A stretch of 64,000 nucleotides of DNA from Sphingobacterium sp. CZ-2 (GTDB lineage Bacteria > Bacteroidota > Bacteroidia > Sphingobacteriales > Sphingobacteriaceae). Position 1 is the stretch's first letter, and the number at the start of each line of letters is the position of its first letter. The position numbers were made by a program, and so were the translations under genes. Location: NCBI RefSeq assembly GCF_004526235.1, contig NZ_CP038159.1, forward strand, positions 3,596,001 through 3,660,000, written 5' to 3'. The notes under the pieces are model-generated. The model was given only the letters and a program-made list of their open reading frames with translations. It was not told where the DNA came from and did no database searches. Shown in pieces: positions 8,224 to 17,983 of the stretch.

Positions 8224-9296
8224 CCCAATTCCCTCCCAATAGGTAAATGCGCTCCCGAAAACGTGTATTGAAACGACGGACCACCTATCCCTTTTTGTAG
8301 ACCTGGATATTTTGAAGGTTAATGGTCGAAATCCGTTCCAAGTTGGGCGATCGATCCAGGTATGTCTCCACCTCTATCAATTGGTATCCTATCCGGATCG
8401 CTATGCTTACCATTCATCAGGACCATTCGGGCATTCTAGGGTGCTGATGCAGAACCCACCAAAGTAAACAGTCCCTAACAGACAGCCACAAGTTCATCGT
8501 AGATCGTTTGGGACTACCTTAAAAATCTGTCCATTGGCAGCCATACCCAGTCAAGAAATGGCCTTGAATGCGGTTTTCCAATTGAAAAGAAGAACCTCAT
8601 CAATCCTTGAGGAATGGCATTTCATGCGACCTGACCAACCCACTAGGATGTCGGCCCGAATACTTCTGTTGTTTCCCACTTTCAAATTATTATGTGGAGA
8701 TTGGAATTGTTACTGATGGAAATGACCTGTACCAGCTTCAGGAGGGGTGGTGCAATCGGTTTGCCCAAATTGAATGTTTTTGTAAGATATCAAACTTCTT
8801 TTCCTGGGTCCTTAAACCGATAGATGGTGCGGCGGTGATAAATGTCAAGGAATATATGGACAAGATTGGGATAATATCCCACATGTGATGGAACTGAGCC
8901 GAATGAGCACTTCGACCTGGCCGAAAATTTTACCAATGCATATTTAGATACAATACGGTAAATACAGCCAAACTACAGCTGGACCTGATTCTAGAAATGG
9001 TTCCATTTCATTAAATAAGGGATTTTGCGGGTTCCAGATATGGTGCCTTTCACTGTCCCCAGCGTGCACTGCACGAACAGGAGCCAGGAAAATTGACCAA
9101 AGACCTTTGATTTCAAAGCCCGTTCCCGCCCCTTATGTATGCTATCTGTCAGCCTTGGATGGGATCTCCGTTAAATATCCTGGATTAAACCAGGGAGTCC
9201 CCGTTTCACCTGGTCCAAATGAACAATCCCCGCCAAAATATAAGCGGGGACCGATCAATTAATATACTAGTGATTTTATGAAACTTACCAAAAAAA

Positions 9297-9318
9297 GATA
9301 GTACCCGAAGGTACTATC
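9297..9318. terminator. Stem-loop GATAGTACC-CGAA-GGTACTATC
   Basis: A perfect 9-bp stem with a CGAA tetraloop in otherwise gene-free DNA. It has the form of an intrinsic terminator, but only weak T-runs flank it and no obvious gene is near. Confidence 0.4.
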
Positions 9319-9559
9319 CTAATCAAATTTTACCTTTGCATTTTGCTTACCTTGAGCTTATGCGCATCAAGGGTGTTCTGACAAACACCCAAATATATAA
9401 AAGATTTCGGTCAAATCAACCCTAATCTCCGCACTTGATGAATAAGAGCTGGTGATGGTAGGATTTCCACAGGGTTTTAAGGATCGAATTGAGCTTAGGG
9501 ATTCCCGATCGATAGACACACGGCCTGGCCCAGATCCGGAGGCCCATATTTAGAACAAA

Positions 9560-9585
9560 TCCCACCCTCATTGAAGAGGGTGGGA
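9560..9585. terminator. Strong G+C-rich stem-loop
   Basis: TCCCACCCTC (9560-9569) pairs perfectly with GAGGGTGGGA (9576-9585) around a 6-nt loop. It is the strongest hairpin in this stretch, and no gene clearly ends beside it. Confidence 0.45.
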
Positions 9586-9855
9586 TGGATAGTAAACTTT
9601 GTTCAAGTTACCATAATAAACGTAGACAAATATACCGATAAAAATCTGAAACGCAGTGTCATGAAAAAAATATCCCATGAATTGGTTGGAGCCAGCGCCC
9701 TCTAACCAGCATTCCCAGAGTTCTTATGATCAGTAGATGACTTACGTTCCGTGATATTTTTTGATATTTTTGACCATATCTATTATCATGGAAACCCGGG
9801 GGCACATACAGAGATCTGAAAGGAAATATGGGGGTCCCCAATATTATGCGAGACG

Positions 9856-10044
9856 ATGGAAAAATATCCCGAACAGACCGAACTTGACCAGCTACAGTTA
9901 CTGGCCAGATCAAAAAGGAAATACAGTGATGGTGAAGAACTTATTATTTCATCTCTGGAAAAATGGCCAGAACTACTGAAAAAGGAACTGGATCGGTATA
10001 GGAATGCCAGTTGGTTCCTGATGAACAACAAAAAGATCCCGTGA
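9856..10044 (+). CDS. Possible small hypothetical protein
   Basis: A 62-aa frame starting MEKYPEQTELDQLQLLARSK. Composition is protein-like: rich in Glu, Lys and Leu and predicted helical, unlike the surrounding frames. There is no ribosome-binding site or family resemblance. It could be a true small gene or a remnant. Confidence 0.3.
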   Translation: MEKYPEQTELDQLQLLARSKRKYSDGEELIISSLEKWPELLKKELDRYRNASWFLMNNKKIP

Positions 10045-10271
10045 GCCATCTTTGGGTCCCTGCTGTACATTCAGGTAAGATGAAATATAGTACTGAATTT
10101 CCCGAGTGCCGAAAAGCAGAAAGAAGGTTGGATGGTGGGCCATCTTCCGACACAGATCCAAAAAAGGCATGTAAAAAAATAAACTGAACCACACAGGACA
10201 GTATTCAGATAAATTGGAGCATCTGTGATTTTTTCGCAACTATTTTTTAATTTTGGAGAAAGGAACTAGAA

Positions 10272-11645
10272 TTGAAGAGAATTTACAACCCTGCCCAGCT
10301 TTTTGCCGGTAGTTTTATTTTTCTGATCCTATTGGGCGCGATGATCCTACATCTACCAGTGTCCAATACCCAGCAGCTGTCCTGGATAGACGCATTCTTC
10401 ACTGCAACGAGTGCAGTATGTGTGACTGGTCTTATTGTCGTGGATACTGCATCGGCCTTCACAACATTTGGCAAGATTTCAATAATGATCCTGATCCAGC
10501 TGGGAGGGCTAGGCATATTGACATTTGCTTCATATTTCGCCTATTTCTTCAAAGGGGGTTCTTCCTATCAGAACCAATTGGCAAGTAGGGACATTGCAAA
10601 TTCGGATAAGTTGGGCGAAGTATTCCTTCTTTTGAAGCGGATCATACTCATCACCTTTGCCATTGAGGCGGTTGGGGCAGCCCTACTTTTTTTCAGCACC
10701 CCTCCTGTCGGGAATGGATTTGTCCAGCATATGTTCTTCTGTACATTCCATTCCATTTCGTCTTTCTGCAATGCTGGTTTCTCTACGCTCGAATCTGGGC
10801 TTGCAGATGAAACCCTGGTATACAATTACCCCTTCCAGCTAATAATCATCATTCTGTTCGTTCTGGGAGGATTGGGCTTTCCAATCGTGATCAACCTTTT
10901 ACGGTACATCAAGCACCTAAGCAATCGACTGATTAACAGATATTCAAAGGACCAATATCCCTCCAAACCCTGGGTAATAAACATCAATAGCAAGATCAAC
11001 CTGATCACGACATTCAGCATAACCCTAACTGCTACCATCATTCTATGGTTATTGGAGGGCCAGTCAGCCTTCAGTGGGCATGGCACTATTGGACGGTGGA
11101 TAACTGCCCTGTTTACGGCCAGCACCCCCCGCACTGCGGGGTACAACAGCATAGATTTCGCCAACCTTCAGGTACACAGCATCCTCTTGGTAATCTTTTT
11201 GATGTGGGTAGGGGCTTCGCCGAACTCAACGGGTGGGGGCATCAAGACCAGTACATTTGCTGTGGCCGTACTGAACATCCTGAGCCTGGTGCGAGGAAAG
11301 GAAAGGCTGGAGATCTTCAGGAGGGAGATCGCGGAAATCACCATCAAAAGAGCATTCGCTACCATGACCCTGTCTCTATTTGTCATAGGGATTTGCATCC
11401 TGCTAATCAGTGTTTTTGAAAACGAATTCACCCTGATTCAGATCGCCTTTGAGTGTTTCTCGGCATATAGCACTGTAGGTCTTACACTCGGGATCACCTT
11501 TAAGCTGTCCATGGCAAGCAAGGCCGTGCTGATCGTTTTGATGTTCATAGGGAGGGTAACGATGCTATCCATTATGATCGCGGTTTTCAGGAAGGTAAAA
11601 TTTACCGGATACCGGTATGCAAAGGAAGAACTAACCATTAACTAG
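10272..11645 (+). CDS. trkH: TrkH/KtrB-family potassium transporter, membrane subunit
   Basis: A 457-aa ion-translocating subunit with four pore-loop repeats visible in order: SAVCVTGL (about 48), SSFCNAGFSTL (about 162), STPRTAGYNS (about 283) and AYSTVGLTLG (about 395). Each has the conserved filter Gly. It takes up K+ (with Na+ or H+) in complex with the RCK protein encoded 4 bp downstream. The start is a TTG at 10272, chosen because GGAGAAAGGA lies just ahead of it; no ATG gives the correct first membrane helix. Length is typical of the KtrB branch. Confidence 0.93.
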   Translation: MKRIYNPAQLFAGSFIFLILLGAMILHLPVSNTQQLSWIDAFFTATSAVCVTGLIVVDTASAFTTFGKISIMILIQLGGLGILTFASYFAYFFKGGSSYQNQLASRDIANSDKLGEVFLLLKRIILITFAIEAVGAALLFFSTPPVGNGFVQHMFFCTFHSISSFCNAGFSTLESGLADETLVYNYPFQLIIIILFVLGGLGFPIVINLLRYIKHLSNRLINRYSKDQYPSKPWVININSKINLITTFSITLTATIILWLLEGQSAFSGHGTIGRWITALFTASTPRTAGYNSIDFANLQVHSILLVIFLMWVGASPNSTGGGIKTSTFAVAVLNILSLVRGKERLEIFRREIAEITIKRAFATMTLSLFVIGICILLISVFENEFTLIQIAFECFSAYSTVGLTLGITFKLSMASKAVLIVLMFIGRVTMLSIMIAVFRKVKFTGYRYAKEELTIN

Positions 11646-11649
11646 ACTT

Positions 11650-12336
11650 ATGAAATTCATTATTATTGGCCTTGGAAATTTTGGCGCATCCCTAGCTATA
11701 AAACTTACGGCACAGGGTAACGAAGTGATAGGAGTGGATATCAAGCTGGAACGCGTTTCAGCTCTAAAGGAACACATCACCCATACCATTGCCTTAGATG
11801 CATCCGATCCGGTTGCTTTCAACTCCCTTCCTTTGAAAAACACGAACGTGGTCATTGTTGCCATTGGCGAGGACGAGGGAGCAAATATAATGGTAACTGC
11901 ACTGTGCAAGGAAGCGTGCGTCAAAAGGATCATAAGCCGCGCGGTAAACAGTCTACATGAGAAGGTCCTGAATGCCATCGGGATCTCTGAAATTGTCCAT
12001 CCCGAAGAGGAAACTGCTGAAAGATGGTCAAAAAAACTCTGTCTTAGTGGTTTGGTGGACTCGTTTGAACTAAATGCCAACTACAGTATCGTTGAGGCCA
12101 TCATCCCACAGAAGTACGTGGGTCGATCGATCCAGGAGATTGGATTTAGAGAGCATTATGAGATCCTGGTATTGACCATCCTCAAAAAAACGGAACGTGA
12201 TACACTTATCGGCAGGAGCAGGATAGTAACCACAGTTCTACATGGCATCCCTAAGCCTGATACCATATTACAGGAAGGAGAGATCATTGTGATATACGGC
12301 AATAACAGGAGCATAAAAGAATTCCTTAAAATATAG
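11650..12336 (+). CDS. trkA: TrkA/KtrA-type potassium uptake regulator (RCK)
   Basis: A 228-aa cytosolic gating ring subunit. The RCK_N Rossmann domain opens with FIIIGLGNFGASLA and an acidic VDIKLE turn for nucleotide binding (about residues 2-130). The RCK_C domain (about 140-225) ends with GEIIVIYGNNRSIKEFL. It has one RCK pair only, as in KtrA, unlike the duplicated E. coli TrkA. It is translationally coupled to the transporter gene (4-bp gap), and the products form one complex. Confidence 0.93.
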   Translation: MKFIIIGLGNFGASLAIKLTAQGNEVIGVDIKLERVSALKEHITHTIALDASDPVAFNSLPLKNTNVVIVAIGEDEGANIMVTALCKEACVKRIISRAVNSLHEKVLNAIGISEIVHPEEETAERWSKKLCLSGLVDSFELNANYSIVEAIIPQKYVGRSIQEIGFREHYEILVLTILKKTERDTLIGRSRIVTTVLHGIPKPDTILQEGEIIVIYGNNRSIKEFLKI

Positions 12337-12547
12337 GGCCGTACCGGTCTGCCCATGCGCAACAGATGACAGATCTGTTCCATTCTAACCCAGCTCTATC
12401 GGAGGGAACCTTTTGCTATCGGTCAAAGACACTGGATCAGCACAGTTAGGAGGTTGGCAATGCAGCCGTTCAGATCGACCAACAGGACATAATCAGTGAA
12501 AGTTTACATTCTGGTACACAATAGGGCCATCAGATCAGTCTGCATGA

Positions 12548-12646
12548 TCAGTCCCTTCCATGTCTGTTAACGACACGAAGGATATCCAGAACAATGAAAA
12601 CGATCAGGATGACAACTATGGTCCATTGAATTAGTTCGCTGTCCAA
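12548..12646 (-). CDS. Tiny single-span membrane protein (32 aa)
   Basis: A 32-aa frame starting at a TTG (12646): an acidic N-terminus (LDSELIQ), a single hydrophobic helix (WTIVVILIVFIVLDIL), and a basic tail (RVVNRHGRD). A strong ribosome-binding site (AAGGAGAAAGG) sits 8 nt before the TTG, which is rare in this window and supports translation. It is convergent with the Trk operon. Small KdpF-like or regulatory membrane peptides have this form, but no family can be assigned. Confidence 0.5.
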   Translation of the reverse strand: MDSELIQWTIVVILIVFIVLDILRVVNRHGRD

Positions 12647-13323
12647 ATATAAAACCTTTCTCCTTAAATTTTATTGGCATGAATATAAAGATAAAATTTT
12701 AATAACTCAATTTATTATATGTTTCCTCCGTTGGTCAGAAACTGAACCTAATACCTAATATGCTCGATATGGCAAAAATGGATTAGGCGGCTCACTGTAG
12801 CCGGGAAAGCAAAGTAATTTCCATTTATTGTCAAATGCACTGTCGATTGGGAAAATTAGAACAAATTGGCAACCGATCATATGTTCATAAAGATGGTCGA
12901 TACAAGGTTCTATCTGTTTCTAGGATTACTGCCATTTCCAGCCCCGGGTCTCTGGGTTCTGGAGCATTGAGCTAAAAGGATGGCCCACTCTTATCCCGTT
13001 GGTTGTACACCGGCGAAGCAATACCTGGGCCATTTGGGAAATGGAACAGTGGTAGCACCTATTTTAGCTGGGGTTAATGCCAGTGGTCGGAATAGGCTCG
13101 ATGTAGTTTACGATTTATAGGCAAATTCCCCACTTTGTTCCTATTTGGGGTTGGCGAACTCATCAGCCCTATTATTTTGGAAAGGAATGCGCCGGGCAAT
13201 CTAGATGATAATATGGGGGCCAGCAATCAGAGCGGCTCCTTACCACCGCATCATTTGAATGTATCCATGGGAAGTGCCATCAGCCCCCCTAATATAAACT
13301 GTCCCCATTGCATGGGAAATAGG
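12647..13323. other. Intergenic stretch, nothing recognised
   Basis: About 680 bases between the small membrane protein and the SusD end. The first 100 bases are A+T-rich and probably carry the promoter of the small protein. The frame 13135-13329 lacks protein-like composition. Confidence 0.45.
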
Positions 13324-13369
13324 AAGTAAGGGGGGCTAGGCCAATGGGTTGGTCAACCTCCCCTTACTT
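13324..13369 (-). terminator. Hairpin downstream of the SusCD operon
   Basis: AAGTAAGGGG (13324-13333) pairs with CCCCTTACTT (13360-13369), 10 bp, with a 26-nt loop. It begins 11 nt after the SusD stop, so it probably ends that operon. Confidence 0.5.
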
Positions 13370-13379
13370 TAGGCCCAGA

Positions 13380-14786
13380 TCATCGGGGATATACCTCAAG
13401 GCCGTAACGCTCTACCTCCTCCTTTGGAATAGGGAAAATATATCTGGGATCCTCGGGGGAAAGTACAAACTCGCCCATTTTAGGAAAGGAACGTTTCAAC
13501 CATTCCTCCCGACCTGCTTCCCTGTTCAGCCTTTTCAGATCTGACCAGCGGAGCCCTCTTGCCAGGAGCTGTTTCCTGCGTTCCATGAGTACCATATCAA
13601 GGGTGCCCCGATCATCGGTATGGACCCTTGGGGAAAATGAGGCCGGATCGAACCTTGTCTCCAGTAGGTCGTTGAGGACCTTGACCGCCATTGGCCCTTC
13701 GTTCTCCCTTGCCAGGCATTCGGCCTTGATGAGCAGGAGTTCGTCCAATGCGAGGCCAGTGAACAGTGCGTACACGGAAGCTCCGCCATAGGAGCCCCGG
13801 AAAATAACATTTTGCTGGTCGTCAAATCGATAAAAGAACAGGTTCCTTCGAAGGTCACCTTGCTCAAAGGAAGCATAGATTTGCGGGTCCACCCGACATC
13901 CGTTGCCAAAAACGGGACAACCGTAGGGGATCGCACTTGAGAAAAAGGCTACTTCAGGGTTCCCCGAAGGAAAGAGTCCAGGGAACGGGCGCCTGCTATC
14001 GTTTTCCAGTCCGAACTGATTGTAATCCATTAGGGAAAGTTTCGGGATGGCAAGGTCAGCGTGTGCCAGGGCTTGGCCATAATCTCCAATATCCAGGAAT
14101 ATCCGCGCAAAAAATGCATCACAGGCAAGTTTGGATGGACTGGAAAGTCCGCTCGGGACTGCCGGAAGCAGCCGTTCTGCCTCCCTGAGGTCCGAAAGGA
14201 TAAAATCATAGGTCTCCTTTAGGGAATAGACCCAGAGATCCTCATGGATATTCCCGGTCCTCTTAAGTGGAATGCCCAGTGAACCGTCGTTCTGTCCCGG
14301 TCTGTAATTCTCCGCAAACAGCTGGGCCAGCCACCAGTTGGCATGGGCCCTATGGAACAGCGCCCTGCCCCGTAGGCCATCGGCACGGTCCTTTTGTGGT
14401 CCCTCCAACGCCCCCATCCCATCGATCAGTTCAATCACGGTATTGGCGTAATATACCTGGGAGAACATATAGGTCCAATCCAGATTGAACCTTTCCCCCT
14501 GGTAGAAATCACGCGACCATAGGAAACTGCTCCTTTCCGTAATACTGAGGGAGTTCAGGTTCGGTTCTTCCATAGTGTATTCGTCGGCAGAGATGATCTG
14601 CAGGCCTGGGGTCGTACCAAAGTTCTGGTTGGTATGGTTGAGCAGAAGCTCTGCATCCTCGAGTGTCCGGGGTACGGCCAGGGAAATATCCTTCCTTTTC
14701 TCCAAAAAATCCTTTCCGCATCCCAGAATGGCCATTGTTATACCGATCATGGCCATCGTCATAAATCTATTTTTCATCTTCATCAT
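13380..14786 (-). CDS. SusD/RagB-family outer-membrane lipoprotein
   Basis: A 468-aa lipoprotein with signal peptide and lipobox (GITMAILGC; lipidated Cys at about residue 23). The mature N-terminus KDFLEKRKDISLAVPRTLED is typical of RagB/SusD proteins, the body is TPR-rich, and the C-terminus has the usual LxxERRKQLLARGLRWSDLKRL block and a PRYIFPIPKEEVE end. It acts on the cell surface as the lid of the TonB-dependent SusC channel encoded 11 bp upstream. The substrate (glycan or peptide) is not evident; no glycoside hydrolase is nearby. The start at 14786 clears the SusC stop; upstream in-frame codons lie inside SusC. Confidence 0.93.
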   Translation of the reverse strand: MMKMKNRFMTMAMIGITMAILGCGKDFLEKRKDISLAVPRTLEDAELLLNHTNQNFGTTPGLQIISADEYTMEEPNLNSLSITERSSFLWSRDFYQGERFNLDWTYMFSQVYYANTVIELIDGMGALEGPQKDRADGLRGRALFHRAHANWWLAQLFAENYRPGQNDGSLGIPLKRTGNIHEDLWVYSLKETYDFILSDLREAERLLPAVPSGLSSPSKLACDAFFARIFLDIGDYGQALAHADLAIPKLSLMDYNQFGLENDSRRPFPGLFPSGNPEVAFFSSAIPYGCPVFGNGCRVDPQIYASFEQGDLRRNLFFYRFDDQQNVIFRGSYGGASVYALFTGLALDELLLIKAECLARENEGPMAVKVLNDLLETRFDPASFSPRVHTDDRGTLDMVLMERRKQLLARGLRWSDLKRLNREAGREEWLKRSFPKMGEFVLSPEDPRYIFPIPKEEVERYGLEVYPR

Positions 14787-14797
14787 AATAAATAATC

Positions 14798-17700
14798 CTA
14801 AAAATCGATCCTCATACCAAATGTCCAGTACCTCAGGGCCTTCTGGTTGGGATGATCCGGGTCCAGCTTCTTCCCGCTGCTCTTCCACAGCATCCCAACA
14901 TTTTCAATATGTCCGAACAGTGCCACTGTACCGGGGATTTCCCTTGTTTGGAAACGGTACTGTGCCCGAATGTCCTGGATCCGTATATGGTCACCGGGCT
15001 CCACCAGAATGGCCGAGTTCGTATAGAACAGGACCTCGTTATTATCCCTTACCGTCGGCATGGAGGGGACCTGTGTGTAAAGTTCATCTCCTGGGACCTT
15101 CCAACGCTCTGAAAAATCCCCATGCGCCCTGGTCGCCGTGAACAGATGGTTATAATTGACGGACTCCCTACGGTACCAATATCCTAACCGGTAGGAAAGT
15201 CCGATTGCAAGGCTCATGTTGGAATAGATGAATTCCTGTCGCAGGGATCCGAACATCCTTGGCCTGGAGGTCCCAACAAAGAGCAGGTCCTCCAACTTTG
15301 AGGACTGGATAATCTTTCTATGATCACCCGAAACCTCCCCATTGATCATGCCCAGCGGTCTACCATTCTCGGAATCAAGACCACTCCAATGGTACGCGAA
15401 GATACTGTGGATGGGCCTACCGACAACGGGGAAGCTCCCTATATGGCCCGCGGAAAGGACACTTGTCACCGGATGTTCCAGCGTGTAATGGGTGACCTCA
15501 TCCCTATTGTAGGAGAACATGAAGGAAGTGGTCGAGGAGGCCTTTGCACTGATCGGGAACCTACCCTTCAGGGAGATATCGGTCCCCCAGGTCTTTGTAC
15601 CCGCGGTATTGCCATAGAAGCTGAAAATTCCGGAAGACGTTGGGAAATCTATGCTGCCCAGCAGGTCCCTTCCAATTTTCCTATATGAATCCAGGGTCAC
15701 GTCCAGTTTCCCCCCTAAAAGTACCATATCCACCCCAATATTGCTTATTGCCACACGTTCCCATCTCAGTTCGGGATTTGCCGGATTCATAATGGTCGAA
15801 TAGGGCAGCCCAGTGTGGTCGGCTGTCACAGGACTTCTCTGAGCGACCATCAGGGAGGAAAGGGAATTATCCACATTCCCCGTATGTCCATAGCTCAAAC
15901 GAAGTTTCATACCGGAAAAAAGGTGGCTCAATGGACGGAAGAAATCCTCCCTATCCAGTGACCAAGCAGCAGAAAGGGAGAACAATGGAATGCCCTTCTG
16001 ATTGCTCCGGACCCCGAAAATATTACTGCGGTCCAATCTGGCACTGGCATTGAACAGATATCTGTCCTTCAGGTAATATCCCAATGTGGAATAATAGGAA
16101 AGGAACCTATCCGTCAGGTCCGATCCGGAATCCTGATAGGGAATCCTCCTGGAGAACGGACTGCTGTACTGCTTATAGTTGACAAGATAGTTCACCGGAC
16201 CACTTACATGGTGCTCGGGATCATATCCGTAGAGGCGGTATGAATCGGTCCGTGAATTTGCATCGGACACCTCGCCTCCGACCAGGATGTTAAACCGATG
16301 GTCTTCCCAGTCCTTATCATATTGTAGCTGGGTACGGAGATTATGGGAACTCCCGTTCCCGTACCTGCCATCAAGGATCCCTCCCTGTGGAATTCCATAC
16401 TGCAGCTGTCCGCCGTTAAGGAAGGTATAGTTGTTCACCATGTCCCGTGCATAATAGCTCTGGGGACCATAGAGGCTCTTCCCGGAGGACCAGCTCCCTA
16501 ACCAGCGATAGTCTGCCGATAGCTTCAGACCGCTGAGCAGTTCAAGGTCTGCATTCAGGGAGGCCCTGAGCATTCTGTCGTTGGTCCTGAACTGGAGGTG
16601 TTCCACATCCGAAAGGGGGACATATTCCCAGTCCAAAAGCCCTTGCTGCAGCGCAGATTCCAGGAATTTTCTACGGTAGCTCTTCGTTACTGCCAAGGGA
16701 TCGCCCTGGGGTGACCTCAGGACCGCATAGGGATATATGGAGGTCGAACCGAAACGCAGATCGACAGGGATCCTATTTGGCCTATCACCCGCCCTTTGGG
16801 TAAAACCTATCCCGGGCGTAATGGTCATCCGATCCTTCCATACCTTGATCTGCTGGTTGAATGTCAGGGTGAGCCGGTCGTTGGAATTCCCCTGCAGGTT
16901 CTCCCTGTTCCTATCGTAGCCCAGGGAAACCATGCCCGCATTACCCCTGCCGGAAAAGGAATGGGAGACTGCATATTGCTGGCGCATTTCAGGCCGGTAC
17001 ACTTCCTTCATCAGGTCCTTACGGACATCATGTGCGCCCAGTTCCATGAGCGAAAGGTCAAGCTGATCGGCGCTGATCAGACCTTCACGGTGAGCGATCA
17101 TAAGTTCGACCGCGGGGGATAGAGGCGTATTGCTCTGGGATGACTCCTGGGAACGGTAATATCCATTTTCAAAAAGTCTTTTTTCCATATCTATGAACTC
17201 GGGGCTTGTCATCCTGGCATTGTAGAAAAGATCGACGGGATCCGATATACCCAGGTTCATGGAAGCATTGAATTTATTGGATTGTCCCATTATCCCTTTT
17301 TTACTCTTTATCACGATGACCCCATTCCCTGCCCGCGCTCCCCAGATTGCTGCAGCTGCAGCATCCTTGAGCACGGTGATACTCTGGACATCCTGCGGGT
17401 TTATATCAGAAATATCCCCTTCGTAGGGAAAATTGTCCAGGATCACCAATGGTTCGGAATTGGCGAACAGGGTGGATTTCCCCCCTATGGAAATGCTCTG
17501 CCGTTGTAGGACGTCCAGTTTGTTGAATATCAATCCCGGTACCGCATCACGGAGCCTGGAAAGGATATTCGGGTGAGGGTTCTTTTCCAGCTCGGCCCTG
17601 GAAACAACAGCTACGGATCCCGTGACATCCTTTTTGGAGAGCTCCTGGTACCCGGAACTGACAACAACCTCCTCCAGCTGCTCTACCAATGGTTCAAGTA

Positions 17701-17983
17701 GTATGGCCTGATCTGTTCCATCCGCATCCGAAAAAACATGCTCCTTTGGATGGTGGGCAATATTGGTCACCCTTATCCTATCACCGGTCCGGACCCTCAG
17801 GTGGAATGCTCCAACGGAATCCGTCATGGTTTTTTTTCCATTATGCAGTACAACGGCCTGTGGGATGGGAACGTGGCTGGATGCATCCAGTACGACTCCC
17901 CGTAGGAGTTGCTGGGAATTGGCGTTCTGGGACATACCCAGAAAAATAAGGAACAGGAATACTATTATATCTTTAGTTTTCAT
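14798..17983 (-). CDS. SusC/RagA-family TonB-linked outer-membrane transporter
   Basis: About 1061 aa with a signal peptide (IIVFLFLIFLGMSQNANSQ), a carboxypeptidase-D-like N-terminal domain (LLRGVVLDASSHVPIPQAVV, about 25-100), a TonB-box/plug region with LEEVVVSSGYQELSKKDVTG and LKDAAAAAIWGARAGNGVIV, and a long beta-barrel ending in aromatic GMRIDF. It imports a bound ligand with SusD. Its 5' end overlaps the 3' end of the TlpA-like gene, so the three are translationally coupled. An in-frame ATG at 18007 is an alternative start, but the one given yields the cleaner signal peptide. Confidence 0.95.
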   Translation of the reverse strand: MKTKDIIVFLFLIFLGMSQNANSQQLLRGVVLDASSHVPIPQAVVLHNGKKTMTDSVGAFHLRVRTGDRIRVTNIAHHPKEHVFSDADGTDQAILLEPLVEQLEEVVVSSGYQELSKKDVTGSVAVVSRAELEKNPHPNILSRLRDAVPGLIFNKLDVLQRQSISIGGKSTLFANSEPLVILDNFPYEGDISDINPQDVQSITVLKDAAAAAIWGARAGNGVIVIKSKKGIMGQSNKFNASMNLGISDPVDLFYNARMTSPEFIDMEKRLFENGYYRSQESSQSNTPLSPAVELMIAHREGLISADQLDLSLMELGAHDVRKDLMKEVYRPEMRQQYAVSHSFSGRGNAGMVSLGYDRNRENLQGNSNDRLTLTFNQQIKVWKDRMTITPGIGFTQRAGDRPNRIPVDLRFGSTSIYPYAVLRSPQGDPLAVTKSYRRKFLESALQQGLLDWEYVPLSDVEHLQFRTNDRMLRASLNADLELLSGLKLSADYRWLGSWSSGKSLYGPQSYYARDMVNNYTFLNGGQLQYGIPQGGILDGRYGNGSSHNLRTQLQYDKDWEDHRFNILVGGEVSDANSRTDSYRLYGYDPEHHVSGPVNYLVNYKQYSSPFSRRIPYQDSGSDLTDRFLSYYSTLGYYLKDRYLFNASARLDRSNIFGVRSNQKGIPLFSLSAAWSLDREDFFRPLSHLFSGMKLRLSYGHTGNVDNSLSSLMVAQRSPVTADHTGLPYSTIMNPANPELRWERVAISNIGVDMVLLGGKLDVTLDSYRKIGRDLLGSIDFPTSSGIFSFYGNTAGTKTWGTDISLKGRFPISAKASSTTSFMFSYNRDEVTHYTLEHPVTSVLSAGHIGSFPVVGRPIHSIFAYHWSGLDSENGRPLGMINGEVSGDHRKIIQSSKLEDLLFVGTSRPRMFGSLRQEFIYSNMSLAIGLSYRLGYWYRRESVNYNHLFTATRAHGDFSERWKVPGDELYTQVPSMPTVRDNNEVLFYTNSAILVEPGDHIRIQDIRAQYRFQTREIPGTVALFGHIENVGMLWKSSGKKLDPDHPNQKALRYWTFGMRIDF

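Larger units (their letters stand above)
8224..10271. other. Two-kilobase gene-poor stretch with several hairpins
   Basis: No full-length gene is apparent on either strand. The longest frames (8534-8716, 8607-8888, 9659-9913) overlap each other and look non-coding. Three strong inverted repeats are present: 9227-9233/9244-9250, 9297-9305/9310-9318 (CGAA loop) and 9560-9569/9576-9585. One small frame at 9856-10044 may be real. The stretch may be decayed accessory DNA. Confidence 0.5.

Noticed and set aside
8461..8720. A short translation resembling an IS5-type transposase segment (DSHKFIVDRLGLP).
   Set aside because: It is 13 residues long, stops at once, and the flanks do not continue the match or show terminal inverted repeats.
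13135..13329. A 64-aa frame rich in Pro, Gly and Asn before the SusD end.
   Set aside because: Composition looks random and the segment runs into a hairpin; no ribosome-binding site.
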